From positions 371,245-435,244 of the forward strand of contig JXTC01000177.1 in the NCBI GenBank assembly GCA_002914845.1: DNA of 64,000 nt, read 5' to 3'. Under the pieces are notes generated by a model, which had not been told where the DNA came from, searched no databases, and saw nothing but the letters and a program-made list of their open reading frames with translations. The stretch's first letter is position 1, and every line of letters begins with the position of its first letter. Below are positions 12,360 to 25,049 of the stretch, piece after piece. Source of the stretch: Trema orientale. Taxonomy: Eukaryota > Streptophyta > Magnoliopsida > Rosales > Cannabaceae. The position numbers were made by a program, and so were the translations under genes.

Positions 12360-15300
12360 CGAGAGAGAGCCACGCGGTATTTGGAGTTTTTGGAATCGGT
12401 TTTTAAAAATATAAATAATTAAAAAATAAATAAAAATGTGTTTTATAGCAGGAGAAAGAGAACAGGAGTCTCTCGAGTCTTTAGGGCTTATTATAATAGG
12501 AGAAAATGAAAGAGAGACCGGTTAGAAGGTGGTACTCGCGGTCTTGTCGCCGCTGAGACCGCACATTATTCGGCATTCGGTATTGTTCGGCCCTATTTTT
12601 GGGCCTTTTACTTCTCTCAGCCCAAGCCCGGTCAAAGAAGCCCTCCTTCTAGAACTATTTTTTTCTTCTTTTTTTTTTCTTGAAATCGTTCGTGAATTGT
12701 GATTTCCACATTTAGACAATGCAAGAAATCTTCGAAAATTTTGCTTTGGTGTTTTTCTTTTTTGGAAAAAAAAAATAAGTTATTTACGATGGAAAAATGA
12801 GCAAGAATGTTTGTTGATGTGTAAATGATAATTCTTACACCATCTATATTAAGGAATAATGTTATGAATCTCGCCATTGTGACACCTTTGGTAGCATACT
12901 ACCTAATGTAACGTAAATGTTGCCATCAATGATCAATCCATTAATGGATGAATATGACAAGTCATATGCCAATTCAAATTGTGTTAAAAGTGTCTAATTA
13001 TGTTATGGATACTAATTCTACTCTCAAACTTTTTTTATGATTAATGTGATAGTTGATGATTTATTACTTTGTAATTGTTACAGCGCAGTGTATTATAAGT
13101 TATAATTACTATTTGTTAGTCTCAGATTGAATGAGCCAACTCAACTGGTATAGTCCAGCTAAACAATAAAACTCAGTAGATAAAGGGCGGAAAAAATTTA
13201 TTTAAGTTGTTACTTGGTACCAATAGTAGTACTCTCTTTTAGAATGAGTAGTTGAATATTTTCCTAATAATGCAGCTCCACGTTTTAATCAGTCTCGGCA
13301 CTTGCTTTATAACTTTACTGGGCCTTTAAGACTCAATTTTTCAGGTGTTGTGAATGAAAGGGAAGCCGAATGGAGGTCCCCCCCACTCTATGGTGGCCAG
13401 TTGAAGACTTTAATAAGTGAACTTCAAAAAAGTTGTTGAGGCATTCCAAGCGAAAAAAGGTAGTGGATTTATTCGCAATTAACAGAGAGGAGATGATGAC
13501 AAACTTGTCCTTGAGTTAGTTATAAAGAGAGTAGTCTTTTTTTTTTTTTTCCTTAAATATTTTTGGGAGATGAAAAAGAGAGTAGTCTTGGTTACAAGTA
13601 ATTTCTTCTAATTTCTTCCAGTTGGGAAATTCCTAAATAAGGTTCATATAAATATATTATATTTGTCACGATGATTTCTTTAAGACCAATGTTATATATT
13701 TACGATTTCACAAATGTTATCGTCATAAATGTTTCTTGCATGGAGTATGATACTGAGCTGAATTCGCTTCATCCCACGGGAACCAACGATTTAATCTTTT
13801 CTGATGTTTTAAGTCATTATTTAGTTTGTTCAATTGTGACACTCGTCAGATTATTCCTCGTACTAAAAATATTAATAGAGTTACCCATTTATTGACTTTC
13901 CCCGTGACATATACTGAGTTGATTTTTCTTGTTGTCCTAAGTTTATTTCGTCGGTTATTCTTATGATTTGAGTTGATAATGGGGATTATTATTCCGTCAA
14001 AAAGAAAAATATCCTAAAGTTTTGCTCTCATGGAGCTTTATGTGAGAATAAATTTCTACTAATAATTTGTGCTTCTAAATGTAAAACACATCAAGAAAAA
14101 AATATCTGTGCCACTAAAAGACTTTTTACTTAAATATTCGATACGACAAAATCTCAAGACACACTTGTAACATATATATAATATATACACTTGTCTGTGT
14201 GTTACAATTATGAATTGTGTTTTTTTCATTAAATTCCAATAACGGGTCAGGCATTTACCCTGTAATCAATCGATAACCCCTTTCCTTTCTATTGTTAGTT
14301 CAACTGTATTAGCTCATAGGAGCCAGGAGGGAGCTACGTATAGGTAAGAGACGTGCCCGATTCGCTGCATGCCTTACTTTACCTCTACAAAAACAATTAT
14401 CGTATGGAACACATTTTATCATTTCCTTGGGCTATACGAAAGCCATCGTCAAGAATTGCATCACTTGAAATAGAACTAGTCTCAGCAAAAAAATAAATAA
14501 ACAAATAAATAAAATAAATTATAATAGAAATTGGCTTTATATAATTCAAAGTTACAGAGTCGGCGGCTTAAACTTGATTATAACTCCGTAATATCATCCG
14601 ATGCATCCCAAGGGGCCAAAAGAAGGTAAAATTTTCCGAATCAACAACACATTTATAATTTTAAGACTATGAATGAAATACATGATTACAGATTGATTGC
14701 ACAGACATATCCACCACAAAAACACTTCACTTGACTGTTAAGATTACAGGTAAACGAATCAAATCTATAAAATTGATGTCCTAAAATTGAGGCATGAAGA
14801 AAAAAAGAGCTAACCCTTTGCAATTAAGACGTCCAAGAGCAAATCCTCAGACGAGAACTTCTCTGAGCAAGCGTTTCAAGCTCCTCTAAACTTGGCCTCG
14901 TATACTTGAGGTTGCTGCAAGATTGCGTTATTCATAAAATACCAAATAGTTAATTCAAAAAATGAAAATGCTCCGTATTGACATATATATATATATATGG
15001 GTTTGGGTTTGGTTTAAATGGTTACAACAATATTTACCTATGAATGGTTACAATGGTTTAAACCGTTAGATCTAATATCCTATAGTGGTGATTAGTTTGG
15101 TGGTTGGCCAAAAAAATTTAATGTTATTTATTACCATCAAAAAAATTTAATGCTATCACTACTTTTTTTAGTATCCATTCATNNNNNNNNNNNNNNNNNN
15201 NNNNNNNNNNNNNNNNNNNNNNNNNNNNNNNNNNNNNNNNNNNNNNNNNNNNNNNNNNNNNNNNNNNNNNNNNNNNNNNNNNNNNNNNNNNNNNNNNNNN

Positions 15301-17662
15301 NNNNNNNNNNNNNNNNNNNNNNNNNNNNNNNNNNNNNNNNNNNNNNNNNNNNNNNNNNNNNNNNNNNNNNNNNNNNNNNNNNNNNNNNNNNNNNNNNNNN
15401 NNNNNNNNNNNNNNNNNNNNNNNNNNNNNNNNNNNNNNNNNNNNNNNNNNNNNNNNNNNNNNNNNNNNNNNNNNNNNNNNNNNNNNNNNNNNNNNNNNNN
15501 NNNNNNNNNNNNNNNNNNNNNNNNNNNNNNNNNNNNNNNNNNNNNNNNNNNNNNNNNNNNNNNNNNNNNNNNNNNNNNNNNNNNNNNNNNNNNNNNNNNN
15601 NNNNNNNNNNNNNNNNNNNNNNNNNNNNNNNNNNNNNNNNNNNNNNNNNNNNNNNNNNNNNNNNNNNNNNNNNNNNNNNNNNNNNNNNNNNNNNNNNNNN
15701 NNNNNNNNNNNNNNNNNNNNNNNNNNNNNNNNNNNNNNNNNNNNNNNNNNNNNNNNNNNNNNNNNNNNNNNNNNNNNNNNNNNNNNNNNNNNNNNNNNNN
15801 NNNNNNNNNNNNNNNNNNNNNNNNNNNNNNNNNNNNNNNNNNNNNNNNNNNNNNNNNNNNNNNNNNNNNNNNNNNNNNNNNNNNNNNNNNNNNNNNNNNN
15901 NNATAACCATGAGCACCAACAAAAAAAGAACGCTACCAACCTGGTATGCAAAAACAGTTCTCTGATCCCTTTCTGGATCAGCTTCAGGCTCTACCGCCTC
16001 TTTCTTATCCTTGAACCTCCTGCCATCCATATTTTATTCAACACAGCACGAACAAAACATCAGAACATTACACGAAATTAAAACCAATTTGACTTCTTAC
16101 AATAAAGGGAGGTAAAGATGTCTTCCTTAAATTAACACAGGGAAACACATTAATGTTCACATAATATACATTTTAAATCCACCACAACTTTTTGTTTGTA
16201 TGCAGACCTCAAAAGAAAAGGGGATAACAGTAATCAAATATACGACCGTTAATAAAGAAATTCATTTTCTACAGGAAATTAAAATGAGAAGTTTTATTCA
16301 TGGCAAGCATCAAACTGAAACTGAGAGCTTTAACAACACGAACATAAACTCTCTGGTCATCTTTAAATGTTACAGACATTAAGTTGAAATTGATACATCC
16401 AAGAAACTGAATATAATCGAAGGCCCCATTAATATAGGAAATGCAAAAACCCAATAAATGAACATTATTGAAAAAAGGAAAAAGAACAAGTCAACAAACA
16501 GTTTGAAGCCATAAGCTAAAATGTCGCTCATATTAGTCCTAATACAGGATAATGGTAATTTGATGTAACTAGAGATCAACCTTCAGAAATATGTATCTAA
16601 TGAAACTAGCTTAATCGCCATTTCTGAATGGTTTTAGAGCAACTAGATTTTGTTTAGATAAGAAGAAACAAGGTAACAAATGGTAAATTGTGGCCAAAAA
16701 CACCCATATTTAAAAGTTCAAATGCAACGTTCCAACTTAAACAGCTAGAAAGCACAAATCCACAAAAGCAATACTGATAGTATTTACTATGTTCATTTTT
16801 ATTAAACTCCTACGCATGCACTTAGAGATAATTACACTCATATTGAGTAGAGTATTCAACCAATGAAGAAGTCCTACTCAACATAATTAGATAATAACGT
16901 ATACCCTTTTGCTCACTTCATTCGGAGATAACTTGAAACAAAAGAAGACACTTAAAAATATTACACAAATACAGCAAAAAAAAAGATATAAACAAAGATA
17001 AAGTAACAGCATTACCTGCTCTCTCTCATCTCAATCTCTCGTTCCCTCTCTCTGATTTCCCTATCACGATCAGAACGACTCCTGCTTCTCCGAGACCTTT
17101 CTTCGCGATCAGACCGACTCGGGCTCCGGCTTCTTCGAGACTTCTCGTCACGGTCGGAGCGGCTCCTGCTCCTCCTTGACCTCTCTCTCTCCTCCCTATC
17201 CTTATCCCTCTCCCTCCTCTCCTTTTCCTTTTCCTTCTCCTTATCCTTGTCTCGTTTCTCTCTTTCCCGCTCTTTATCCCTATCCCTCTCTTTTTCCCTC
17301 CTCTCTCTGTCCCTCTCCTTCTCCCTATCCCTTCCCTTCTCCCTCTCCTTCTCCTTCTCCCTATCCCTACTACTCCTCTCCCTATCTCGCTCACGGTCAC
17401 GATCCCTCTCTCGCTCTCCACCATCTCTCTCCCTACTCCGATGACGCCGATCCTTATCGCGGCCATTCTCGTGCTCCCCCTTCGACTTCTTGCTCTTCCT
17501 GTCGTCATCTTCGCCGCCGCCATGAACAGCGGCGGAGTCGTCTTCAGCCTCTCTCTTCCTGTAACTCTTCTCAGCCCCTTCTTTCTTCGTCTTCCGCTTC
17601 GAATCTCGGTCGTCGCCCTCCTCGACGGTCTTCTCCAAGTAATCGTACTCGTCGAATTCCAT
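6462..17662 (-). CDS. RBM39: RBM39/CC1-like splicing factor (RS domain, two RRMs, UHM)
   Basis: Thirteen coding exons join in frame to 601 aa: 17662-17016, 16019-15941, 12260-12204, 11729-11674, 10923-10695, 10340-10254, 10134-10060, 9903-9820, 9256-9192, 9101-8918, 8801-8713, 8174-8060 and 6500-6462. Residues 1-230 are an Arg/Ser/Asp/Glu-rich RS-type tail. RRM1 starts at RTVFAYQ (about 236). RRM2 has RNP2 KLYVGNLHF and RNP1 KGFGFVQF (about 339-410). The C-terminal UHM (about 505-590) has the typical RWF signature in GRWFAGRQISALFM. RBM39/CC1 family proteins are nuclear U2AF65-related splicing co-factors. The true start is the ATG at 17662, since the codon just upstream is GTG. The intron between exons 2 and 3 holds a copied block and the 720-base gap, but family alignment places AYQ directly before the next exon, so no coding exon need be missing. 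Confidence 0.92.
6580..6815. mobile_element. Probable MITE in the last intron of the RBM39-like gene
   Basis: Two inverted, imperfect arms face each other: AAATGGTTACAACAATATTT near 6601 and the reverse complement of a similar stretch with ATTGTAACCATTAAG near 6781. Both run on toward a GAATGG/CATTCATGG core and are flanked by TATATAT runs. The size of about 240 bases and lack of coding capacity fit a small non-autonomous TIR element. The copy at about 14994-15182 is cut by the gap. Confidence 0.4.
6839..6970. repeat. Perfect 66-bp tandem duplication
   Basis: The unit starting GATTAAAACTTCTTTATGCT occupies 6839-6904 and is repeated exactly at 6905-6970, inside the last intron of the RBM39-like gene. 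Confidence 0.9.
12357..15182 (+). repeat. Copy B of the 2.8-kb block, ending at the assembly gap
   Basis: Matches 3943-6768 with a fixed offset of 8414. Its left edge is a (GA)n run (about 12327-12356) and its right edge is the first N of the gap. It lies wholly inside the second coding intron of the RBM39-like gene. The perfect match, the microsatellite edge and the gap edge together suggest a mis-join, but a recent real duplication is not excluded. Confidence 0.9.
14876..14914 (-). pseudogene. Second copy of the last RBM39-like coding exon
   Basis: This is the 39-base terminal exon (QPQVYEAKFRGA and stop) as it appears in copy B, with its acceptor AG intact. It lies upstream of exon 3, so it is not needed by the gene. 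If the duplication is real, it offers an early alternative last exon right after exon 2. Confidence 0.8.
15183..15902. other. Assembly gap (720 N)
   Basis: An unbroken run of N within the second coding intron of the RBM39-like gene. Open frames that pass through it are artefacts. Confidence 1.
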
Positions 17663-17716
17663 CACCAGCGTAGTGGATTTCGTTCGAATTCCCCTTACGA
17701 AGTCGTGAAATCCGAG

Positions 17717-17738
17717 CTAGGGTTTATCAAAACCCTAG
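17717..17738. promoter_or_regulatory. Inverted telobox pair in the RBM39-like leader
   Basis: CTAGGGTTT, four bases, then AAACCCTAG: a perfect 9-base inverted pair about 55 bases upstream of the ATG, with a third TTCTAGGGTTT near 17778. Teloboxes (AAACCCTA) are common in promoters of plant translation and RNA-processing genes. Function here is inferred. Confidence 0.45.
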
Positions 17739-17739
17739 A

Positions 17740-18898
17740 ATTTGCAGAGAGGAATCGAATTTGGGGATTTGTAATTCTAGGGTTTTGTGGGGATTTGTAA
17801 TTAGGTTGCTGCGGCAACGTAAGCATAGGAGGTATTAATCAGGAAGAGAATCCGGACTGACTGAAAGCGTAATTTTGTAACATTTGTGATGGTCTTATAG
17901 GGATCGAAAAAATCAAATGGATTATTTTGTTGTTGTCCTTGATGTATACCATTTGTCACACTTTGCGCCCAATAGTATTAAACTTTACGTACATGCCCTC
18001 TAAACTTTCAACTTGTTTTAGAAATATCCGTACACGTTCAAAAATTCCATTATTTTCACACTTTTACACTTACATGGGTACAAGGATAGATACAGGAATT
18101 TTACTTAAAACTACAAGTTAAAAATAATTAACATATTTAGTTGTAACATTATTTCTATTAACTTTTTTTTGTTTTTAATCTTCTTATTTTTGTTTTCAAA
18201 ATTTAACATAGTCATTAATCAGTTCGATCGCTAAAAAAGTAAAATACTGTAAATACTATAACTTCACTAATTTTTTTCTCTTTTTTTTCTTGTTATTTTT
18301 GTGAAAGAATAATGAATACTTAGTTGTACATGTCATCGTTGTTCTTTGCTTGTTCTCTATGTTTTTCTTTTAATTGTTATTTTTCTCTGTTATGCTCTGG
18401 TATCTTTTTTTAGTTAATAATTGATTGTGTGTTTGTAGCTTGTTTTCATTTTATATGAAAGCAATTATTTTACTTAAATTGATAATAATAATTTCTCTTT
18501 TCATTTTTCGTTACTCGAATATGTGATTTGTATTATTTTGCCCATGATTGAGTAAAAAATTAAAAATGTTGAAATAAAGGTTTTCCTCTTAAAAAACAAC
18601 AGAAGGGGGCCTTTTTATATATTTTGAAAATTTAGGGGCATTTTTAGGACAAGTTGAAAGTTGAGGAGGTACCTGACGAGGTACCTAAGTGAGATGATTG
18701 GTATACATCAGAAGTAGTCAAAAGTAACAATGAAAATAACCCAAAATAAATTACGCCCAGTTTGTATATCTTTTGTTGTTATTTTTTTTTTCTCCGAGTA
18801 CAGGGTATAGGCGTATATCTAATACTCACCTCTTCTTTTTCCTTTTTTTTTTTTTTTTTCCTCTTGTAGATTTGTTCTCCACCTCTTCTCCTCCACTA
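17740..18898. other. AT-rich upstream and intergenic DNA
   Basis: Holds the upstream region of the RBM39-like gene and then AT-rich DNA with long T runs. No gene recognised. Confidence 0.5.
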
Positions 18899-20009
18899 GG
18901 CCTCGTTTGGGACGCAGATTAGATTGGATTATATATATTGGATTAGAAATGATAGGATTAGACTGGATTATGTCAAATCTAATACCATGTTTGGTACATA
19001 ATCGGATTGTACTTCTTTTTTTAAAAAAAAAATTAAATTTAAAATTTAAAGAATTAAATTTAAGTTGAAAATACATGAAAAAAATGCAAAATAAAAAAAG
19101 TATAACATTTTAAAATATTTTAAAATGTTTTTCCAAAACCAGTATATTATTGGTCTGCAACTTCTGATCCAGAGAGGTCAAGATATACACGAGCCTAATG
19201 TTTTTTCTCAGAAAATAACTTCATTAAAGGTAAACAGAGCCAACAAAGCATAACAATTAACATCAAATATCCAGCTTTTATTCAATGACTTATTAAAACC
19301 CTTTGTTATAGTCCTTTTTTTTTTTTGGCTGAAAGCTTGAAATTATTGTCTTGAATCGTAAAGCTCTTAGCTTCTACATACTCAAGATCTTGAAGAAGGC
19401 ACACTAGGCTCCATAACTCATAGAAGAATCATGACATTCCACCATAAAACAATAAGCTGCCCATTTCATGTAATTACGGATCTACCTAATTTATTAGATA
19501 TCTTTTCAAAACATATAATCATTATAAAAAATACCCAGCAAAAGATGAAATGAAGGAGTCAGATGACACCATTAAAGCACCACGATATCAATCTTCAATA
19601 CCCAGAAAACAACCATAACCCAAAAAAAAAAAAAAAAAAAATCAGCAAGAAATGAAAGAAACCCAAGCTGAACGGTGGGTTGAGTGGCAGCGGGAGCTCG
19701 ACAGCGGCGGTCCGTGCTAGCTCGATGGCGACGGTCGGTGCTGGCTCAATGGCACGAGGAAGAAGGTGCCGACACGAGATAAAAGGGATAGAGAAGAAGG
19801 GTCTGTCTTTGTCGCGGGTTGATTTAGATTTTTGGGAAAGATAATCCAAAGACTATAATCCCACCTATTTGCTTGGGATTATTTATCCTATAAAACAAGG
19901 GATTATTTTGTGTCAAAGGATTACATATCCGGTCAAAAATTGTTCCAAAATGTGGGATTAGGATTATTTATCCTAATCCTATTCCTAATCCCGTGTGCCA
20001 AACGGGGCC
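18899..20009. mobile_element. Non-autonomous TIR element, about 1.1 kb
   Basis: The ends are inverted: GGCCTCGTTTGGGACGCAGA at the left and, read on the other strand, GGCCCCGTTTGGCACACGGG at the right. Both continue into GGATTA-rich subterminal repeats. TA flanks both ends (ACTA/GGCC and GGCC/TAAG), which could be part of a 2-3 base target duplication, as in Harbinger/Tourist-like elements. No transposase is visible. The frame at 19595-19849 is a low-complexity shadow. Confidence 0.6.
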
Positions 20010-22686
20010 TAAGGGGTGTCAGAGACTTAATACTTCTCCAGTAAAACTATACTAAAACACAAACAACAAAACTCAACTCTTTCATACTTTTTTTTTTCCT
20101 CCTTGATCATTGTCTCTCTTTAGTCATTGTCTCGGTGAACGATGAAATGACAATATGTGTCGATTGATATTTACGAATAGCAATGTTGATAACGAATACG
20201 TTTTACAAAATTTAAAAATAAAAGTGGAAATTTGATTTTTTTTTTTTAATGGTAATTTTTCAAAAAACAATGAAAAATCCCGAATTTTGAAAGTTTGAAA
20301 AATTATCAGATTTTAATTAAAAAAATATCACTTTTAAAAATATTTAGAAAAATATTATTTTTTTTGTTAATTGATAAGACATTTGAAGTAATTAATCAAG
20401 TTACTTATGACCTTGAGCAATTACATCAAGTAAATAAATTGGTTATTCTAAATAACCTAACTAGTTATCTCGAGTACTATTGAAAAATACCAATTTTAAA
20501 GAAAAAGTGATATTTTTCTAAATATTTATCAAAAAATATTGTCTTTCTAAACTAATTTTAAAAAATGATATTTTTGTAAATCAATTTCAAAATTTTCAAA
20601 AAATTCAGTCCATTCAGAATTTATTAATTTTCGTACTTTAGGCCTAGAATTTTATAATAAGCCCAAAATAAAATTTATCCTAAAATACAAAATTATCAAG
20701 TGAGACAACAATTAATATTGTATAATTTATACTAGTTTTAACCATAACAAAATATTATGTATACTCATGTGGATTCAATATCTATAAGCATATATTCCTA
20801 ATGTTCATAATAATATATTACCAAAATGTCAGGTATAGATCGTCAATTTATTGATCCATACCTTTTAATATCTCAAATAATATAAGTTATAAACACGAGT
20901 TCATATTTTAGGATTAAGAAAGACACGCGTTAATCATCTAGTTTGTAAGAATGTGTTCTTGTCAACGGTACTTATTACAAGAACATATTTCACATAATTC
21001 ATGTTCAATGTTTACACACCAAGATTTTTTTGCATATGGCCAGATCAACATAAATTAAGACACACTATAAATGCACAAATTCTTACAACATGATCAAAGA
21101 TAAGTTTCCAGCTTCTCTTATTAGTTGTGAACAGTCTTATTTGATTTAATTAAAGAAAATACGTCTTAACTTTATTAAATAACTTCATTAAAATATTTCT
21201 CTGATGAATAAATCATAGAATCTTTTTGATATTTACTCTTATACCAATAATCAAAATATTATCACAAATACTATGAATGAAATATCATTTATTAAATATC
21301 CAAAATATTCAATAAATATCCATAAATAATAATATTTTTTGGGCTTAATTCTAACACACATGAGTCACATCTAAAGTGTAATTATAATGAATAATGCCAT
21401 GAGGAAGGTGCCAAGTCCCGCACAATGTGTTAGTCTTTCATTGGAAAATGGAATGATACTTCTGATGGAATCCAGCATATTAATTCTATTTTTCAGTGAA
21501 AAACTGAGACCTCTTATGGTACTTGGCACCTAAAGATTTTCATAGCATTACTCAATTATAATTTATCAATAAGAGACTGATACATCATATGGTGTTAATC
21601 ACTACCATATAGTGCCTCTTAGTATTATTCGTCCTAGAAAGATGATCCAACTGATGAGCGAAACATCTTCTATTGTTTTGTTGTCTTAATTCCGCCTTAT
21701 ACTCATGCAAATTTGATCACGTACTCAGCACGTGAGATTTCACAAGGTGAAAAAATAAAAAAGGTCTAAATAATAATTTTTTTCTTTTTTTCAAGTTTAG
21801 AGAGTTAAAACTACGAAAATAACATCATGCAACACACAAGTCATAGGGTAAAAATTGGAGAGACAAAAATTTCTAAAAAATGTATTAAAATTTTATTTAA
21901 ATAAAATATAAAAATTATTTGACCAAATTTGACCAAAAGTATTATCGTCATTTCATATCTAATTTCGACCGAATCTAACGTCACAATATTTTATTTTTAG
22001 CTAATTTGGCGAACTCAAAAATATACTATGCTCACATGAGTAAAACTAGGATGATGCTTCAGGTACCAATTTTTGTACTAAATTTTTAATACTAATACAA
22101 ATGACATGTGATTTGTTACCACTCAATTGGTGATAATGTTTAATCTATTTGTGGTAAATTTTAACACATCAATTAATTAGTGATAACTTATATGCTAAAT
22201 ATGTTGGTACAAAAATTAGGATGTATAGTATTATCCGTGAAACTAATATTTAGCTAAAACCGAAGATAGGTTTTCGGTATTTTCCTTCCAAGAATCTATG
22301 TCCCCTAAATCAGGAACAGAAGAACATGTAATTCCACTCCCATTGTAGACGACATTTGAGTAAGAGATAGAACCATCACTGTCAAAAGGTGTAGATGATT
22401 AACGTGTTGTTCAATCATTAGAATACATCTTATGAAAGATACTGAAGATACAATATTAAGCAATAATATACAAATACCCTAAAACAATAAAAGTTATTAA
22501 AGTTACTCTAAAACATAGAAAGCATTAAATTGAAGAGAGGACAATTAGATCTTACAGGCTAAGCCCTAAGCTACGAAGTATGAACTACCAAACCTAATCT
22601 CAATTCACTCTGGTTATCAAAGAATATTTTAAATCACCACATATCTCTTTGTAGAAAGTACCTCTTTATCTTTATCTTTTTTGCCA
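20010..22686. other. AT-rich intergenic DNA
   Basis: No recognised gene. A 45-codon minus-strand frame near 22246-22383, preceded by an acceptor-like TTTTGACAG, is discussed as a finding. The rest shows short A/T runs and no protein motif. Confidence 0.45.
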
Positions 22687-25049
22687 TTACATCATTCTGC
22701 TCAAAGGAATGATTTGATTCTGTCTAGCAACCCTTTCTATAGGAGATATGGTTTGCGGCATTGTCATTCCCCCAGAAACAATGATCTCTGCATTATAGCC
22801 CAGAAAAAATAAAAAATAAAGAAAGTTGCAAACAACAGAACATAACAAAAAGGGTTATAAATTACCAAATTAATTGAGCATTTGTGTTCCTTTTGCCAAT
22901 ACACATAAGTTCTGGTAGGCAAGGCAGACTTTTCACCAAACAGATTTGTTCTTGTAAATCAAATTTAAATCTTATAGTTTCAGGCTGATTACCACTTTAA
23001 TTACTATTATAAACCTGAAGCGGGTAAAATGATAAAAATAGTTCTCTCTTTGTTGTTTTTTTTACCTTCTATACAAAGATGAAATAGAATCTAATGGAGA
23101 AATAATTCAGCCATGTTCAATCGAGGTCTTAGTAATATATGCTGAGATTTGGTGGTGGTTGCTAAAGAGAGTAATAGATGTCATAAGCAAAATAAAAATT
23201 GCGCCCAGGACTAGAGTGCCGATAATCCACAAATTCAGGCCAGCAAAGCCAGCCAATTCATGCATTTATTTTTTCGATCCAGAAGCAATTAATCTCCATC
23301 TAAATGAACTTTAATACGCTGAAATGGAATATTAAATATCGAATGTGTTGTGGTAAGATAAATACATAAATGTTTTCCCCACCAATGCAGATCAAAGAAA
23401 AGCTTAAAAGGAAAACATTAGACCCTTCTACCAGTTTCATAGTGATCATAATGTGAATGGTACAGATGGAAACATCTAAAGAGCAGACATACCTATGCCT
23501 TCTCGGATAGATAGATTTGGTCTGATGATCTCCTTGGAGTTGATAAGAATTATATCACCAATGTACAGATGATTTGTTGGGATAAAAACACTACATAACT
23601 CTTCATCTTCATTATCTCTCTGCAGGAAGACCAAAAGAAACGGCAATATAAAGCATCTGTTGAACTAACTAACTAAAATAAAACACTTGACATGATCATA
23701 ACACGAAACCTACATGTTGAAAAATAGCATTTAACACCTTTAAGTTAAACTTAATAACCTATAAACGATCTCATAAAAATCAAATGTCAAGCAAACTTAT
23801 CATTAATCACCAAAACAAACATAGATTAAACCATCTGCAAGCAATCATAGAAAGTACCAGATATGCTAGTACTTTGGTCTTGCAAGCACTCATTGCACTT
23901 GTGCCAAGAAAAAGTTGGCAATCACTAAAGCAGAGTCTAGAAAAGGTATCAGATACATTGTCCCAAATTCATGAATGCCATTTACATACTTTAAATAAGA
24001 AGTTTTCTTATCCCTTATTTACCTTCACCCATCCCACAAAAATTCCGTATTTACCTGAGATATTTGTTTGTTAACTCATTAACATGGATCCACTTTTCGT
24101 TCAGCTTTCTATCGTATATTCAATTTAGACTATTTAGAGATTTAACCCATCTAATTGGGATAACCCCTTTAGTTATAGCTTGTTTGATCCCATGGATAGA
24201 ATCCTATTTTAATTTCTTACTTAGATGGTACTTGAACATGAATCTAAGTTTTCATCCAAATAACCCAAATATGTTTATTTTAATAAAGTACAAACCAAAC
24301 CACTGTATGCATCAAAGTTGCCTCTAATCGGTTAAGAACATGACCAATTGTATTATAAGAAAAATATGTTTGTTCTTGCTATTATCTTAAACTAATCAAA
24401 CAGACAAATGTAAAGCCAAATCTCTTGTATACCCACTAAGAAACCAACACTCGCAATTTACCAAATGAAAGCCCTCTGCAATACAAGAAACAAAATATTA
24501 ACTTAAATATTGCACTAGATGGGCTCGAGCATTAAGGCTTAAACTAAAATAAGCCATTTCCTAGCACTTTAAATGATTATTTTTTTTATAGGTACATGCT
24601 AATAAATATCGACCACAAGGAATTTTTTTTCTTTTTTTCACTCTTGTTTTGTTTTGTTTTCTCATGTTGTAGCTTTTAGAGGATACCTTTCTTTTTACTT
24701 TGTACTTCTGTTGAATCAATAAAAAATTTTGTTTCTTATTTTGAAAAATAAATAAATAAATATCGACCACAAGTTGGAATACGCATTGAATGTGAAAGAT
24801 TAGACTAAAACCATAAGAACTTGAACCTCTGAAGGATTGCAATGCAAAACATCCACGACAAAGAAAGAGAGGGCAAAGTTCAGTGGGAGGAAAAAGGAAC
24901 AAAACAGAAAAAAAAAAAAAAGAAAAAAAAAGAAAGGAGGGGGTACCATACCTGCAGGGTGACTGTGGATGTTATGAAACCAAAAGCATATTCACCAACT
25001 CGTGGATGACGTATAATTGCCACTTCCTTAAAAGCTGTAGTATTTTGGT
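22687..25049 (-). pseudogene. 3' part of a LIKE-COV (DUF502) membrane protein gene
   Basis: Three GT-AG exons, 25049-24952, 23619-23493 and 22787-22687, join in frame into the last 108 residues of a LIKE-COV protein. Key stretches are FKEVAIIRHPRVGEYAFGFI, IPTNHLYIGDI, RPNLSIREGIEIIVSGGM and a basic tail ending at a stop. COV1/LIKE-COV proteins are Golgi/trans-Golgi membrane proteins involved in vascular patterning (family knowledge). The upstream exons, which should encode the membrane segments and the HIYNASKQI-type stretch, are not found between 25050 and the retrotransposon, nor did I see them beyond it. The visible exons have no stop or frameshift, so the gene was cut recently, or its 5' half lies elsewhere through rearrangement or mis-assembly. 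Confidence 0.8.

Noticed and set aside
15124..16030. Long open frames on both strands across 15124-16030
   Set aside because: They are made almost entirely of N. Only 15941-16019 (minus) is a real exon.
17026..17673. Open frames of 60-165 aa on both strands over the RS-domain exon
   Set aside because: Shadows of the low-complexity Arg/Ser/Asp/Glu coding sequence on the minus strand.
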